Source: Rhodohalobacter mucosus
Lineage (GTDB): Bacteria; Bacteroidota; Rhodothermia; Balneolales; Balneolaceae
Direction of reading: 5' to 3'
Length of the DNA stretch: 64,000 nucleotides
Assembly: GCF_003150675.1 (NCBI RefSeq)
Contig: NZ_QGGB01000003.1
Location: forward strand, 248,001-312,000
Positions within the stretch are counted from its first letter, which is position 1; every line of letters starts with the position of its first letter. Below the pieces are notes generated by a model that made no database searches, was not told where the DNA came from, and worked only from the letters and a program-made list of their open reading frames with translations. The translations under genes and the position numbers were made by a program. Below are positions 1 to 8,620 of the stretch, in pieces.

Positions 1-898
1 CGTAGTCAATGTAGATAATCTCCTCTACTTCCGACTGTTCAAGCTGGTCAATTTCATTGTATACCTCGATAAATTCTTCCAGATCGGTTGCGCGCCAGTA
101 GCGACCCCCGGTTATTCCTGCAATGTGCTGAAGCATCTCTTCGTCAATTTCGACCGGCACATTCTGGTAACGGCGCCCAAAAATGGGATCGTCAATCGGA
201 TAAGGAGCCGTTCCGCGAGACCCGATACCAATGGTATATACTTTGATGTTAAAGGTAGAGGCCAGTTCACCCGCTGTAACAGGATCAATTTCGCCTGAAT
301 TGTTCATTCCGTCGGTAAGCAGGATAATCACTTTGCTCTCCGTTTCTGAATCGCGCAAACGATTGATGGCCGTAGCCAGCCCCATTCCGATTGCCGTTCC
401 GTCACGAACCATACCAATGTCAATCGTTTCGATTAAACTGCTTACAAGGGCATAATCAAGCGTTGGAGGTACAACGGTGAAACTCTCTCGCGCAAATACA
501 TTGATTCCGATCCGGTCCGAAATCCGTTTATCTATAAAATCAACAGCTACGTCTTTGGCCGCAATGAGTCTGTTCGGTTTGATGTCTTCTGCCAGCATGG
601 ATGAAGAAATATCAATGCTGATGACAATATCTATACCCTCGGCAGAGCGTTCAATTGTAGAATTCTGCAGCTGAGGGCGTGCGAGGGAGAGTATGATAAA
701 CGTGTAGGCCGCCGTATAAAGTATGGGCGTGGCCCAGGTGAGCCATGCTCTGTAATTCCCCTTTATATCACTGAGTTTACCAAGTGAGGAGAAAGTAAGC
801 TGTGCCTTACGTCCCGAAAAGTAATTCCAAACCTGATACCCCAGGAAAAAGGGAACCACCAGCAACAGCCAAAAATATTCCGGATTCGCCCAGCTCAT
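1..898 (-). CDS. batA: BatA-like VWA membrane protein (partial, 3' end cut by window edge)
   Basis: Reading the minus strand from the ATG at 898 gives an open frame of 299 codons that runs off the window. Hydrophobic segments lie at about residues 9-27 and 55-73. A von Willebrand A domain follows with a complete MIDAS metal-site start (DISSS, residues 96-100) and the later TDGMNNSG strand. This is the BatA arrangement of two N-terminal membrane segments followed by VWA. In Bacteroidota, Bat proteins are linked to envelope stress and aerotolerance, though their biochemistry is unsettled. The ATG overlaps the stop of the upstream gene (TGA at 897-895), so the two are translationally coupled. 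The rest of the cluster (batB onward) would lie beyond the window. Confidence 0.85.
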   Translation of the reverse strand, partial: MSWANPEYFWLLLVVPFFLGYQVWNYFSGRKAQLTFSSLGKLSDIKGNYRAWLTWATPILYTAAYTFIILSLARPQLQNSTIERSAEGIDIVISIDISSSMLAEDIKPNRLIAAKDVAVDFIDKRISDRIGINVFARESFTVVPPTLDYALVSSLIETIDIGMVRDGTAIGMGLATAINRLRDSETESKVIILLTDGMNNSGEIDPVTAGELASTFNIKVYTIGIGSRGTAPYPIDDPIFGRRYQNVPVEIDEEMLQHIAGITGGRYWRATDLEEFIEVYNEIDQLEQSEVEEIIYIDY

Positions 899-1941
899 AC
901 CTGTTTATCCTCTGTCTTATCTTCTGTTTCACCTTCGTCTTGCTGAACAGAGTCAACGATATCGTGATCCGTATCATTGTCATCAGTACGGTTCTCATAC
1001 TCCGTGCGCAGCATATCGATACGGTTTTGATCATTTGAACGTGCCAGATCGTAAAATTTCCCTGCGAGAACCAAAACATGCTCTGCGGAATCAGTATCCG
1101 GCTTGAAGTGCGCGAATTTCACAATATCCGCTTCATTCAGAACAGTTCGGGTTATTTTAACCGTCGATGAAGCTGCCTGCTCCTTTTCGAGTTCCAGGCA
1201 AATTTCGCGCGTTGTCATCTCCAGTGCGGGAAATCTGTACGTGCGCTTTATATAACGGCGTATTGCGTCTCCAAGCTCTATATAGAAGGCTTCATACTCT
1301 TCATATTCCGACAGAGCATCAGGGGAGGCCAGGTTACTGATGGAAAGCCGCAGTTCATCAAGGGGGTTGGTAAACGGAATGGGGTCGGGTTTGGCGGAAG
1401 GCGCGGGTTCCGTCTCCCTGTTTTCCATCCACCTATACAGATAGTAACCGCCTGCGATCAAAAGTACCAACAGCAGAATATAGGGCCACCAGGTTCTTGC
1501 AAATGTAAAAACAGGCTTGAAGGGCCTGAAAGCCTCATCTTCTTCAGAGAGCACAGTTTTGAAATAGAGAGGAATTCGGTTCGACCTGAGGGTGGTATCG
1601 CCCTGAGCACGCTGCAGCCGAAAGGCAACCGCAGGTAACACTACGTCGTCAGTGCCAAAGAACTGCAGACGATAAACGAGGCTGTCCTGACCCGCTTCAA
1701 TCTGGTAACGCTGGCGGGAAACCATTTCAACCTCCTCTGGAAATGCAGTCTCATCGGGCAAATCCAGATCTGTGTAGGCGCCCTGAATGACAAACGTGAG
1801 CTCTATTATATCACCAACCTGAACAGAATCGCGATCGGAAAAAGTGAACATCTGCTGGGCAAATGCAGTGCTGTGGAGTGATATCTGAATTGTGAGAATC
1901 GAAAAGAAACAGACAGCCCGTGCAAAAAAGCGTAATTTCAT
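895..1941 (-). CDS. Bat-cluster single-pass membrane protein with N-terminal signal peptide
   Basis: This is the uncharacterised membrane protein found between the DUF58 gene and batA in Bacteroidota. I chose the ATG at 1941 because a clear signal peptide starts there (MKLRFFARAVCFFSILT, cleaved after ...TAFAQ). The frame is open 20 codons further upstream, but that part looks non-coding. The mature protein has a beta-rich extracytoplasmic domain of about 130 residues, one membrane helix (about residues 157-175, YILLLVLLIAGGYYLYRW), then a cytoplasmic domain with a conserved-looking helical section (FYIELGDAIRRYIKRTY) as in DUF4381-type proteins. The C-terminal tail is very acidic. It overlaps batA by 4 bases. 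The family assignment is by position and layout. Confidence 0.75.
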   Translation of the reverse strand: MKLRFFARAVCFFSILTIQISLHSTAFAQQMFTFSDRDSVQVGDIIELTFVIQGAYTDLDLPDETAFPEEVEMVSRQRYQIEAGQDSLVYRLQFFGTDDVVLPAVAFRLQRAQGDTTLRSNRIPLYFKTVLSEEDEAFRPFKPVFTFARTWWPYILLLVLLIAGGYYLYRWMENRETEPAPSAKPDPIPFTNPLDELRLSISNLASPDALSEYEEYEAFYIELGDAIRRYIKRTYRFPALEMTTREICLELEKEQAASSTVKITRTVLNEADIVKFAHFKPDTDSAEHVLVLAGKFYDLARSNDQNRIDMLRTEYENRTDDNDTDHDIVDSVQQDEGETEDKTEDKQV

Positions 1942-2121
1942 TATATGGTTATCAGGATCGTATAATCTGTCGATGCGTTTGAATATAACAATTTGAACCA
2001 ACGAATACCGATGGATAAATATTGAAAGGGGTGAATTATGATCTGTGCCGTGAAACTTTTAATTTACAGGGATACGTTTCTGCTTTAGGAAAATAAGACT
2101 AATCACAATACCAATTAAAAG

Positions 2122-3408
2122 GTGCATAAAACAGTACCGATAGCCTTGTTTGGCTTTGCAGTACTCATTGCGGCTGCTTTGTTCGGACTATCACCTGAAA
2201 GTTCGAATGAAGACACGAATGCAACGGAGCTTATTAATGTCAACTCCCTGGTCGAGATCCCGCCTTCTCCATCGGTCGATCAGTTTGGCTTTGTTGTAGG
2301 GGAGTGGGAAGTGACGGAGGATATCATCCGCCGAAATGAGAGCCTCTACATTATACTCAGCCGGTTTAATGTCTCTCCTCAAAAAATCTATCAGATCCAG
2401 CAGGAAGCCAGCGGACGCGTGAACTTCAACCGTTTGATCCCCGGTCAAAGTTATCGGATATATTCAAAACAGGATGAACCGCGTGCTTTTGTATGGCACT
2501 ACAGCAACACCGACTATGTAACCATCAGGTGGGATCAGGATGATGTTCATGTAGAGGAAAACAGACTGCCGATTGAACACAGGGAAGAGCGTACCGCTGC
2601 CATTATCGAAACTTCTCTTTACGATGCCGTTGATGATCAAAATGCATCTCAATTGCTCGGATATAAGCTATCTGAAATTTTTGGCTGGGAAGTCGATTTC
2701 TTTTCACTCCAAAGGGGAGATCACTTCAAAGCGGTTTATGATAACCGCTATGCAAACGGCCGGTTTATAGGCCTTGGAGATATCAAGGTAGCAGAATTTC
2801 AGCACAGGGGAGACGTATTCCGTGCATACTTTTTTGATAACGGTGAGCGCGCAGGTTACTTTGATAAAAACGGTAACAGCCTTCAAAAAAAACTTCTAAA
2901 AGCACCCTTTAGGTATAGTCAGCGAATAAGCTCCGGATTCACCCGAAACCGGTTTCATCCCATTCTGAGACAAAACCGGCCTCACTACGGAACAGATTAT
3001 GCTGCTCCCACAGGCACCCCCGTGATTGCAGTGGGTGACGGAGTAATTATCGAAGCACAGCGCAGGGGAGGGAACGGTAACATTGTTCAGATCCGTCATA
3101 ACAGTACCTACACAACCGCATATCTGCACCTGAACGGGTTCGCATCTGGCATTCGCAGGGGTGTGGAGGTAAAACAGGGAGATGTGATCGGGTATGTGGG
3201 CCAGACCGGTCTTGCTACGGGTCCGCACCTTTGTTACCGAATGTACGTTAATGACCGTCCTGTTAATTCACAACGCATCGATTTACCGGCGTCTGAATCA
3301 CTTGAAACCGATTATATGAGTCAGTTTCTCGGAGAGGTGTATCGGCTTGATATGCTGCTGGATGATGTCAATCTGGAGCAGAGACAAAACCTGGCACTTC
3401 AGGATTAA
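2122..3408 (+). CDS. M23-family (LytM-type) metallopeptidase, membrane-anchored
   Basis: This is a 428-residue putative cell-wall endopeptidase of the LytM/M23 family, which cleaves peptide cross-links in peptidoglycan. It starts with GTG. An N-terminal membrane helix (about residues 5-22) anchors it in the envelope. Residues 70-120 resemble a LysM/OapA-like region (SRFNVSPQKIYQIQQEASG, then GQSYRIYSK). The catalytic domain covers about 265-390, with the zinc motif HYGTD (H288, D292), H336 in AYLHLNG, and GPHLCY (H369, C371). The family's usual last ligand is His (GPHLHF), and here it is Cys, a variant I recall from other Bacteroidota M23 proteins. The gene lies in reverse orientation inside the Bat cluster. 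Confidence 0.88.
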   Translation: MHKTVPIALFGFAVLIAAALFGLSPESSNEDTNATELINVNSLVEIPPSPSVDQFGFVVGEWEVTEDIIRRNESLYIILSRFNVSPQKIYQIQQEASGRVNFNRLIPGQSYRIYSKQDEPRAFVWHYSNTDYVTIRWDQDDVHVEENRLPIEHREERTAAIIETSLYDAVDDQNASQLLGYKLSEIFGWEVDFFSLQRGDHFKAVYDNRYANGRFIGLGDIKVAEFQHRGDVFRAYFFDNGERAGYFDKNGNSLQKKLLKAPFRYSQRISSGFTRNRFHPILRQNRPHYGTDYAAPTGTPVIAVGDGVIIEAQRRGGNGNIVQIRHNSTYTTAYLHLNGFASGIRRGVEVKQGDVIGYVGQTGLATGPHLCYRMYVNDRPVNSQRIDLPASESLETDYMSQFLGEVYRLDMLLDDVNLEQRQNLALQD

Positions 3409-3489
3409 ATCGCGCACGTACATTTAATATGCTAATGCCTGGATAACTGCAGAGATACCGTAAAAGGCGGGATCTGTAATGCAAGGGGC

Positions 3490-4365
3490 TCAGTAACGGC
3501 CGATTCGCCGCTGAAAGAAACTCACCAGGGGCTGTATGTAGGACTCGTTGGTGAAGACATGAACGGTATCCATTTTATTTTTCAGAAAGTATTCCTTCAG
3601 CTTTTCCTGCTCTTCCAACACGTTTTTTCGATAGCTTTCTCTGACAGCCTTACTGGAGGTGTCAACAAGTTGCTGCGTATTGGTTTCAGCATCAACAAGC
3701 GGAATAATCCCAACATCCGGTAGCTGCTCTTCCAAACGGTCGTGAACCACCAGGTTTACAAGATCGTGTTTCTGGGAGGTGATTTTGTGCTGCTTTTCGA
3801 ACTCCCTGTCCTCAAAGTCGGATGCCAGCACGATAATGGATCTTCGGTTCAGAAGACGGTTTACATAGGCCAGAGCGTCACCGATGGATGTGCGGCTTCC
3901 GGATGGTTCGGTTGTGTAGAGTTCGCGGATCAGCCTCAGTACATGTGTTCTCCCTTTTTTGGGAGGCACCACCTTTTCAATTTTGTCGGTAAATAGTACC
4001 AGCCCCACCTTGTCGTTATTTTTGATAGCGCTGAACGCAAGTACCGCACAAATTTCGATGGATAGCTCCATTTTGGTCTGTGAACGGCTGCCAAAGAAGC
4101 CGCTGGGAGAAATATCGACGCAGAGCATAAGGGTTTGCTCACGCTCCTCTTCAAACACCTTTATGTAGGGTGAACCGTTTCTGGCCGTTACGTTCCAGTC
4201 GATTTGACGGATATCATCCCCATAGGTGTACTCGCGTACTTCAGAAAATTCCATTCCCTGTCCCTTGAAGGCTGACTGATACTCACCGCCAAAGATATTA
4301 TTTACAAGCCCTTTCGTGCGAATTTCAAGTTTTCGGATTTTTTTCAGGACTTCCTTGGATATCAT
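3490..4365 (-). CDS. DUF58 (VWA-like) protein of the Bat/MoxR cluster
   Basis: This 291-residue protein carries the DUF58 signature GDDIRQIDWNVTAR (about residues 49-62) and a degenerate VWA fold from about residue 80 (LMLCVDISPS). Genes of this family sit beside MoxR AAA+ ATPases and BatA/BatB and are thought to act with them in envelope maturation. No moxR precedes it here: upstream is a gene on the other strand. Downstream, toward batA, a convergent M23 gene breaks the usual run of genes. The start at 4365 gives the normal family length and N-terminus (helix-rich KEVLKKIRKLEIRTKGLVN). Confidence 0.87.
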   Translation of the reverse strand: MISKEVLKKIRKLEIRTKGLVNNIFGGEYQSAFKGQGMEFSEVREYTYGDDIRQIDWNVTARNGSPYIKVFEEEREQTLMLCVDISPSGFFGSRSQTKMELSIEICAVLAFSAIKNNDKVGLVLFTDKIEKVVPPKKGRTHVLRLIRELYTTEPSGSRTSIGDALAYVNRLLNRRSIIVLASDFEDREFEKQHKITSQKHDLVNLVVHDRLEEQLPDVGIIPLVDAETNTQQLVDTSSKAVRESYRKNVLEEQEKLKEYFLKNKMDTVHVFTNESYIQPLVSFFQRRIGRY

Positions 4366-4572
4366 CCGTGCAGAGGTAGAGATTGAGATTTAAGCGTTAC
4401 AGCTTGCAAACGTGTCATGATAGGTGTTATTGACCGAGTGATTCAACTTTATTTTCATCCCTTCACAGCCAGTTCTCAATACAGCACCAGACACCTTAAC
4501 AGTAGCTTAACAGTGTCATAACCTTTCGTTAAGGTCCTTTTTACATCATCAAAGTGAGAAATTCACAGAAAA

Positions 4573-4848
4573 ATGATTATAGGCGGGGATTTTAACAGTA
4601 AATGCAGGAAACTGTTGCTTAAAGCAGGTGAAATGGCCGGTTTTGAACCGGGCGTACCTCTCAGGGTGGATAAATTAAATGCAGACCTGAAACTTGATCG
4701 CAATGAAATGAAAAGCTACCTGGAGTATTTAAGCGACCGCGACTTGATCCATTTAAAATCCATTGGCGGCCCGCTTCTCTACGGGCATATTGAACTCACC
4801 AAATCGGGCGTAAAGAAAGCAGAGGATCTCCGTAAGAAAAACAACTGA
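4573..4848 (+). CDS. small winged-helix protein, unknown target
   Basis: A 91-residue soluble protein with the pattern of a winged helix-turn-helix: helix (SKCRKLLLKAGEMAG), helix (VDKLNADLKL), recognition helix (DRNEMKSYLEYLSDRDLI), then a beta wing (HLKSIGGPLLYGHIELTKSGVKKAEDL). Similar small proteins are usually annotated as hypothetical or as winged-helix regulators. It has no membrane segment or ligand domain. It stands alone, 185 bases before ald and divergent from the DUF58 gene. Its target, if it binds DNA, cannot be told from the sequence. The single-domain size suggests a dimeric regulator or an adaptor. Confidence 0.7.
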   Translation: MIIGGDFNSKCRKLLLKAGEMAGFEPGVPLRVDKLNADLKLDRNEMKSYLEYLSDRDLIHLKSIGGPLLYGHIELTKSGVKKAEDLRKKNN

Positions 4849-5033
4849 TGCCTTTCCAATATCCCACGTAAGTTGATTATAATAATTATCTAACTCGCAC
4901 TGCAGGAGTGTTTTAGGATGTAATGTCTATAATTAATTTATAACCCGTCTTTTTTTCGAATCCAGATCAAATCTTATTCGAAAGTTTGCTACCTTTCTGC
5001 CGCATTTTTATACGAATAAAAAGGATTTGAAAG

Positions 5034-6146
5034 ATGATTATTGGAGTTCCAAAAGAGATAAAAACACATGAAAACCGTATTTCACTGCAGCCCGGGGGCG
5101 TGCTTCAGCTAAACCGAAACGGTCATGAGGTATTGGTTGAAAAAGGCGCCGGTGCTGGAAGCGGTTTCACGGATGAGATGTATGTTGAGCGCGGGGCAAC
5201 CATTGTTGAGGATGTTGAGGAGATCTGGCAAAAGGCGGATATGATTATGAAGGTGAAAGAGCCTATTGCAGAGGAGTATCCGCGCATGAGAGAGGGACAG
5301 ATCATCTTTACCTATTTTCACTTTGCGGCCAGCCGGGTGCTTACAGAAGCCGTGGTTAAGTCCAAATGCATTGCCATTGCCTATGAAACGGTTGAGAAGA
5401 AGGACGGTTCACTGCCACTATTGGTGCCAATGAGTGAAGTTGCGGGTCGTATGGCGGCCCAGGAAGGGGCTAAGTACCTGGAGAAGGCAACAGGCGGGCG
5501 CGGTGTACTGATGGGTGGTATTCCCGGAGTACCGCCGGCCAATGTGCTGGTTCTGGGCGGTGGCATCGTGGGTGTCAACGCAGCCAAGATCGCGGCCGGA
5601 ATGGGTGCCAACACCACCATTCTGGATATCAATATTCCAAAATTGCGTTATCTGGATGACGTGATGCCTAAAAACGTTCGAACGCTTTACTCAACCGAGG
5701 GGGCAATACGGAATCTTCTGCCAACTACCGATTTGATTATTGGTGCGGTTCTGATTCCGGGTGCCAAGGCCCCAAGTCTCATTCGACGCGATATGTTGAG
5801 AGAGATGCGTCCGGGTACCGTGATGGTTGACGTAGCCATCGACCAGGGAGGCTGCTTTGAAACATCGAAACCAACCACACACGCCGACCCCATTTACGTC
5901 ATTGATGAGGTGGTACACTACTGTGTGGCCAACATGCCCGGAGCGGTTCCCTACACGTCAACGCTGGGTCTTACCAACGTCACCCTGCCGTATGCGGTCC
6001 AGATTGCCAACAAAGGGTGGAAAGAGGCGCTTGCAGACGATCCGGAGCTGAAAATGGGACTCAATATTGCCGACGGCAGGATTGTGTACGAGGATGTGGC
6101 CTCCGCATTTGATATGGATTATACGCCCATTGAGGATGTGATGTAA
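5034..6146 (+). CDS. ald: alanine dehydrogenase
   Basis: NAD-dependent L-alanine dehydrogenase (pyruvate + NH3 + NADH to L-alanine), 370 residues, the family's normal length. The N-terminus is diagnostic (MIIGVPKEIKTHENRISL). The substrate-site lysine lies in KVKEP (about residue 74) and the histidine in YFHFAA (about residue 95). A Rossmann NAD site is seen at about 173-182 (VLVLGGGIVGVNAAK). The C-terminus contains the typical NMPGAVPYTSTLGLTNVTLPY. It is a single gene with no partner in the same direction. The first rho-independent terminator downstream is at 6307-6334. Confidence 0.96.
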   Translation: MIIGVPKEIKTHENRISLQPGGVLQLNRNGHEVLVEKGAGAGSGFTDEMYVERGATIVEDVEEIWQKADMIMKVKEPIAEEYPRMREGQIIFTYFHFAASRVLTEAVVKSKCIAIAYETVEKKDGSLPLLVPMSEVAGRMAAQEGAKYLEKATGGRGVLMGGIPGVPPANVLVLGGGIVGVNAAKIAAGMGANTTILDINIPKLRYLDDVMPKNVRTLYSTEGAIRNLLPTTDLIIGAVLIPGAKAPSLIRRDMLREMRPGTVMVDVAIDQGGCFETSKPTTHADPIYVIDEVVHYCVANMPGAVPYTSTLGLTNVTLPYAVQIANKGWKEALADDPELKMGLNIADGRIVYEDVASAFDMDYTPIEDVM

Positions 6147-6306
6147 GTATTTAAAAAGGGCAGGAGTAGGCGGTTAGTTTTATATTTCTACATTCTGAAG
6201 AAAAGTAATTAGAAGCAGATTACTTTTACTTCAGATCTGAAAGGCTAATGAATCTACAAAACTATGTCTGCTTTCAGTCAAAACGGTTCTTTTCATTTCA
6301 ATCAAC

Positions 6307-6334
6307 ACCGGGACATCTGGGTCCCGGTTTTTTT
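6307..6334 (+). terminator. intrinsic terminator downstream of ald
   Basis: A perfect 8-base stem, ACCGGGAC (6307-6314) and GTCCCGGT (6321-6328), with a 6-base loop is followed at once by a run of T. It is the first such structure after ald, 160 bases past its stop. It lies inside an open frame beginning at ATG 6248, which argues against that ATG being the true start of the following gene remnant. Confidence 0.72.
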
Positions 6335-6343
6335 CACTTCTCT

Positions 6344-6767
6344 TTGGTCCTTGTTCTTTTTCTGTCCATACTCCTTTGCTTACTATCCGGGGTTGCTCAT
6401 GCCCAAGATCAACGCAATGGCGCTGAACGGCTGCTTCAAAGGAGTGACAGCAGCAGAACAGATAGCAGATTTCCTGAAATCAGAGAGCTGACGGAAGGTT
6501 CTTTTAACGGCGGCCTGAATCTTACAATTCCGGATCTGATTAAGGGAAGGGTGCCCGGAATCGGCCTATATAAAGAGGCGGCGATCCCAACGGGACATCA
6601 CATACATGCTGAGAGGTCACAGGTCATTTCAGAATAACACCCCGTTGAAAGTGGGGGATGGCATGATTCTGAATTCCCCTAAGCCATTCACCGGGTTGCC
6701 TTTAAAAAAGTTACGGATTTTATCTACTTTAAATGAAGCTGCGGCAGAGCTTTGTACTGACATATGA
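6344..6767 (+). pseudogene. decayed, frameshifted TonB-plug (SusC-like) fragment
   Basis: A signal-peptide-like stretch (VLVLFLSILLCLLSGVAHAQ) follows a possible TTG start at 6344. Then come plug-domain phrases as in SusC/TonB receptors, SFNGGLNLTIPDLIKGRVPGI (about 6506-6566). The original frame ends at TAA 6635-6637. In the +1 frame from about 6600 the text continues as expected for a plug: LRGHRSFQNNTPLKV, GDGMILNSP, then LNEAAAEL, ending at TGA 6765-6767. A single indel near 6598-6606 would therefore rejoin the two halves. No beta-barrel follows. It lies directly upstream of the GH32/MFS pair, so it may be the remnant of a fructan-uptake receptor. Alternatively it is a short plug-only protein with a sequencing error. 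The frame is open back to ATG 6248, but a terminator intervenes. Confidence 0.58.
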
Positions 6768-6867
6768 AAGATCTCTGTAATATCCGTAATCGTGGATTAA
6801 CGTACCTGCATGAATCATCTTTTCATGCCTATATCACGGTTATCATATGCCGGATGAATCGGCTGCT

Positions 6868-6882
6868 TGTGAACCGTTTACA
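6868..6882. promoter_or_regulatory. LacI-family-like operator candidate before the GH32 gene
   Basis: TGTGAACCGTTTACA is an inverted repeat around one central base with one mismatch in seven. It resembles operators of LacI/CcpA-type regulators. It lies 54 bases before the GH32 start codon. A LacI-type gene exists at 33322-34350, but a link between them is only a guess. One site in AT-rich sequence can arise by chance. Confidence 0.3.
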
Positions 6883-6935
6883 TTCGGCTATTCAGGCTTA
6901 TTCAATAACCATTTCCGATAATTCTTTAATTCGAC

Positions 6936-8600
6936 ATGTTAAATAAACACCATTCCAGGCTGCTTTATATCTTACAAAGCAATAATAAAAAAAACATTTG
7001 TTCTGCCGCCTTTTCAATGTTCCTTCTGCTTTTGATTTGCGTACTCCCTTCATGCAGCCAAATGGATGACTCTGAGGTCGGTTATGATGCAGAACTAATC
7101 AATCAACACCTCACTGCAGATGTCACTTTTGAGGAGAAGTACAGGCCACAGTATCACTACTCCCCTAAAATCAACTGGATGAACGACCCGAACGGGCTTG
7201 TTTACCATCAGGGTACATGGCACCTTTATCATCAATATAACCCTTTCGGCACCCGGTGGGGCTATATGAGCTGGAATCACGCAACCAGTACCGATCTGAT
7301 ACACTGGGAGCATCGTCCCGTTGCCATACCATACGGGCAGGATGAGGAGGAAGGAATATTTTCGGGAAGTGCGGTGGTCGATCACACAAACAGCTCGGGT
7401 TTTGGTGATGGAAACGGTGCGCCGATTGTAGCGGTCTACACCAGTGCCTACGGAGGGGAGGAACCCTACCAGGCACAGTCGCTTGCCTACAGCACCGATG
7501 GAGGGATCACCTTTACAAAATATGAAGGAAATCCGGTATTGACATTTGAGGACCCCAATTTCAGGGATCCGAATGTGAAATGGGATGCAGTTAATGAACG
7601 CTGGCTGATGGTCGTTGCGCTTCCATTGCAGCATAAGGTTCAGTTTTATGCATCCGATAATCTGATTGACTGGGAGTACCTGAGCGACTTTGGTCCGGCG
7701 GGTGCAACCGGGGGCATCTGGGAATGCCCGGATCTGTTTCCGCTGGCGGTTGACGGAGATCCGGATCGCATAAAATGGGTGCTTCATGTTGATATGAATC
7801 CGGGCGCCATTGCAGGCGGGTCGGGATCGCAGTTTTTTGTGGGTGACTGGGACGGAACCCGTTTTACGGCTGATCCTGAGTTTTCGGAAGAAGATGTAAT
7901 TTGGGCCGATTACGGTACCGACTACTATGCGGCGATCAGCTGGAACAATGTGCCGGAAGATGACGGTCGAAGAATTATGATTGGTTGGATGAACAACTGG
8001 GATTATGCGAACGAGATACCTACCTCGCCCTGGAGAAGCGCCATGTCGCTGCCCAGAACCGTGGAGCTGAATGAGAAGAATGGAAAAGTATGGATTATCC
8101 AGCAGCCTGTCGCAGAACTGGAACAGCTTCGTTCAGGCACCAGCAGAATTGGTCGCGTTTCGCTGAACAGTAACATTGAGGATGCTGAAATTTCAGGGAA
8201 ATCCTATGAACTTTTGATGGAGATTGACCCGGGCAATTCCACGCTGGCAGGAATAAAGGTACGAAGTGGAAACGGTGAAGAGACAATCATAGGGTATGAT
8301 TCATCAACCGAAACCGTATATGCTGATCGAAGTATTTCAGGCGACGTAACCTTTCATGAAAGTTTTGTGCGCACGAGCAGGGCACCGGCTCGCCTGATTG
8401 ATGGAAAGGTGAGGCTGCGTATTTTTGTGGATTGGTCCTCCGTGGAGATATTTATAAATGACGGAGAGTCTGTAATAACCAAGCGTATCTTTCCGGAGCC
8501 TGAAAGTACAGGCATCCGGTTTTTTGCCGATGGGGGAGAAGCTAAGTTTACCAATATTGAGTTTCATGAAATAAAGTCGATATGGGACAATCAACCATAG
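6936..8600 (+). CDS. GH32 fructan hydrolase (levanase/inulinase type), lipoprotein
   Basis: A 554-residue glycoside hydrolase family 32 enzyme that should release fructose from levan, inulin or sucrose. The N-terminus is a lipoprotein signal (FLLLLICVLPSC, Cys40), so it is probably anchored outside the cytoplasm. The three acidic motifs are present: WMNDPNG with nucleophile D84, RDP near residue 207, and the acid/base glutamate in WECPDLF near 263. A C-terminal beta-sandwich follows (DWSSVEIFINDG). An internal ATG at 7017 would give a shorter leader that still keeps the lipobox. An MFS sugar porter follows 20 bases later, forming a fructan-use pair. Confidence 0.93.
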   Translation: MLNKHHSRLLYILQSNNKKNICSAAFSMFLLLLICVLPSCSQMDDSEVGYDAELINQHLTADVTFEEKYRPQYHYSPKINWMNDPNGLVYHQGTWHLYHQYNPFGTRWGYMSWNHATSTDLIHWEHRPVAIPYGQDEEEGIFSGSAVVDHTNSSGFGDGNGAPIVAVYTSAYGGEEPYQAQSLAYSTDGGITFTKYEGNPVLTFEDPNFRDPNVKWDAVNERWLMVVALPLQHKVQFYASDNLIDWEYLSDFGPAGATGGIWECPDLFPLAVDGDPDRIKWVLHVDMNPGAIAGGSGSQFFVGDWDGTRFTADPEFSEEDVIWADYGTDYYAAISWNNVPEDDGRRIMIGWMNNWDYANEIPTSPWRSAMSLPRTVELNEKNGKVWIIQQPVAELEQLRSGTSRIGRVSLNSNIEDAEISGKSYELLMEIDPGNSTLAGIKVRSGNGEETIIGYDSSTETVYADRSISGDVTFHESFVRTSRAPARLIDGKVRLRIFVDWSSVEIFINDGESVITKRIFPEPESTGIRFFADGGEAKFTNIEFHEIKSIWDNQP

Positions 8601-8620
8601 TCATCCTTGAACCCTGATCT

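Noticed and set aside
6248-6637. 129-codon frame taken as an intact small gene
   Set aside because: An intrinsic terminator sits inside its first third and plug-like text continues in another frame, so it is better read as a pseudogene starting after the terminator.
7095-7787. 230-codon minus-strand frame
   Set aside because: It lies wholly antisense to the GH32 gene, whose motifs are unmistakable.
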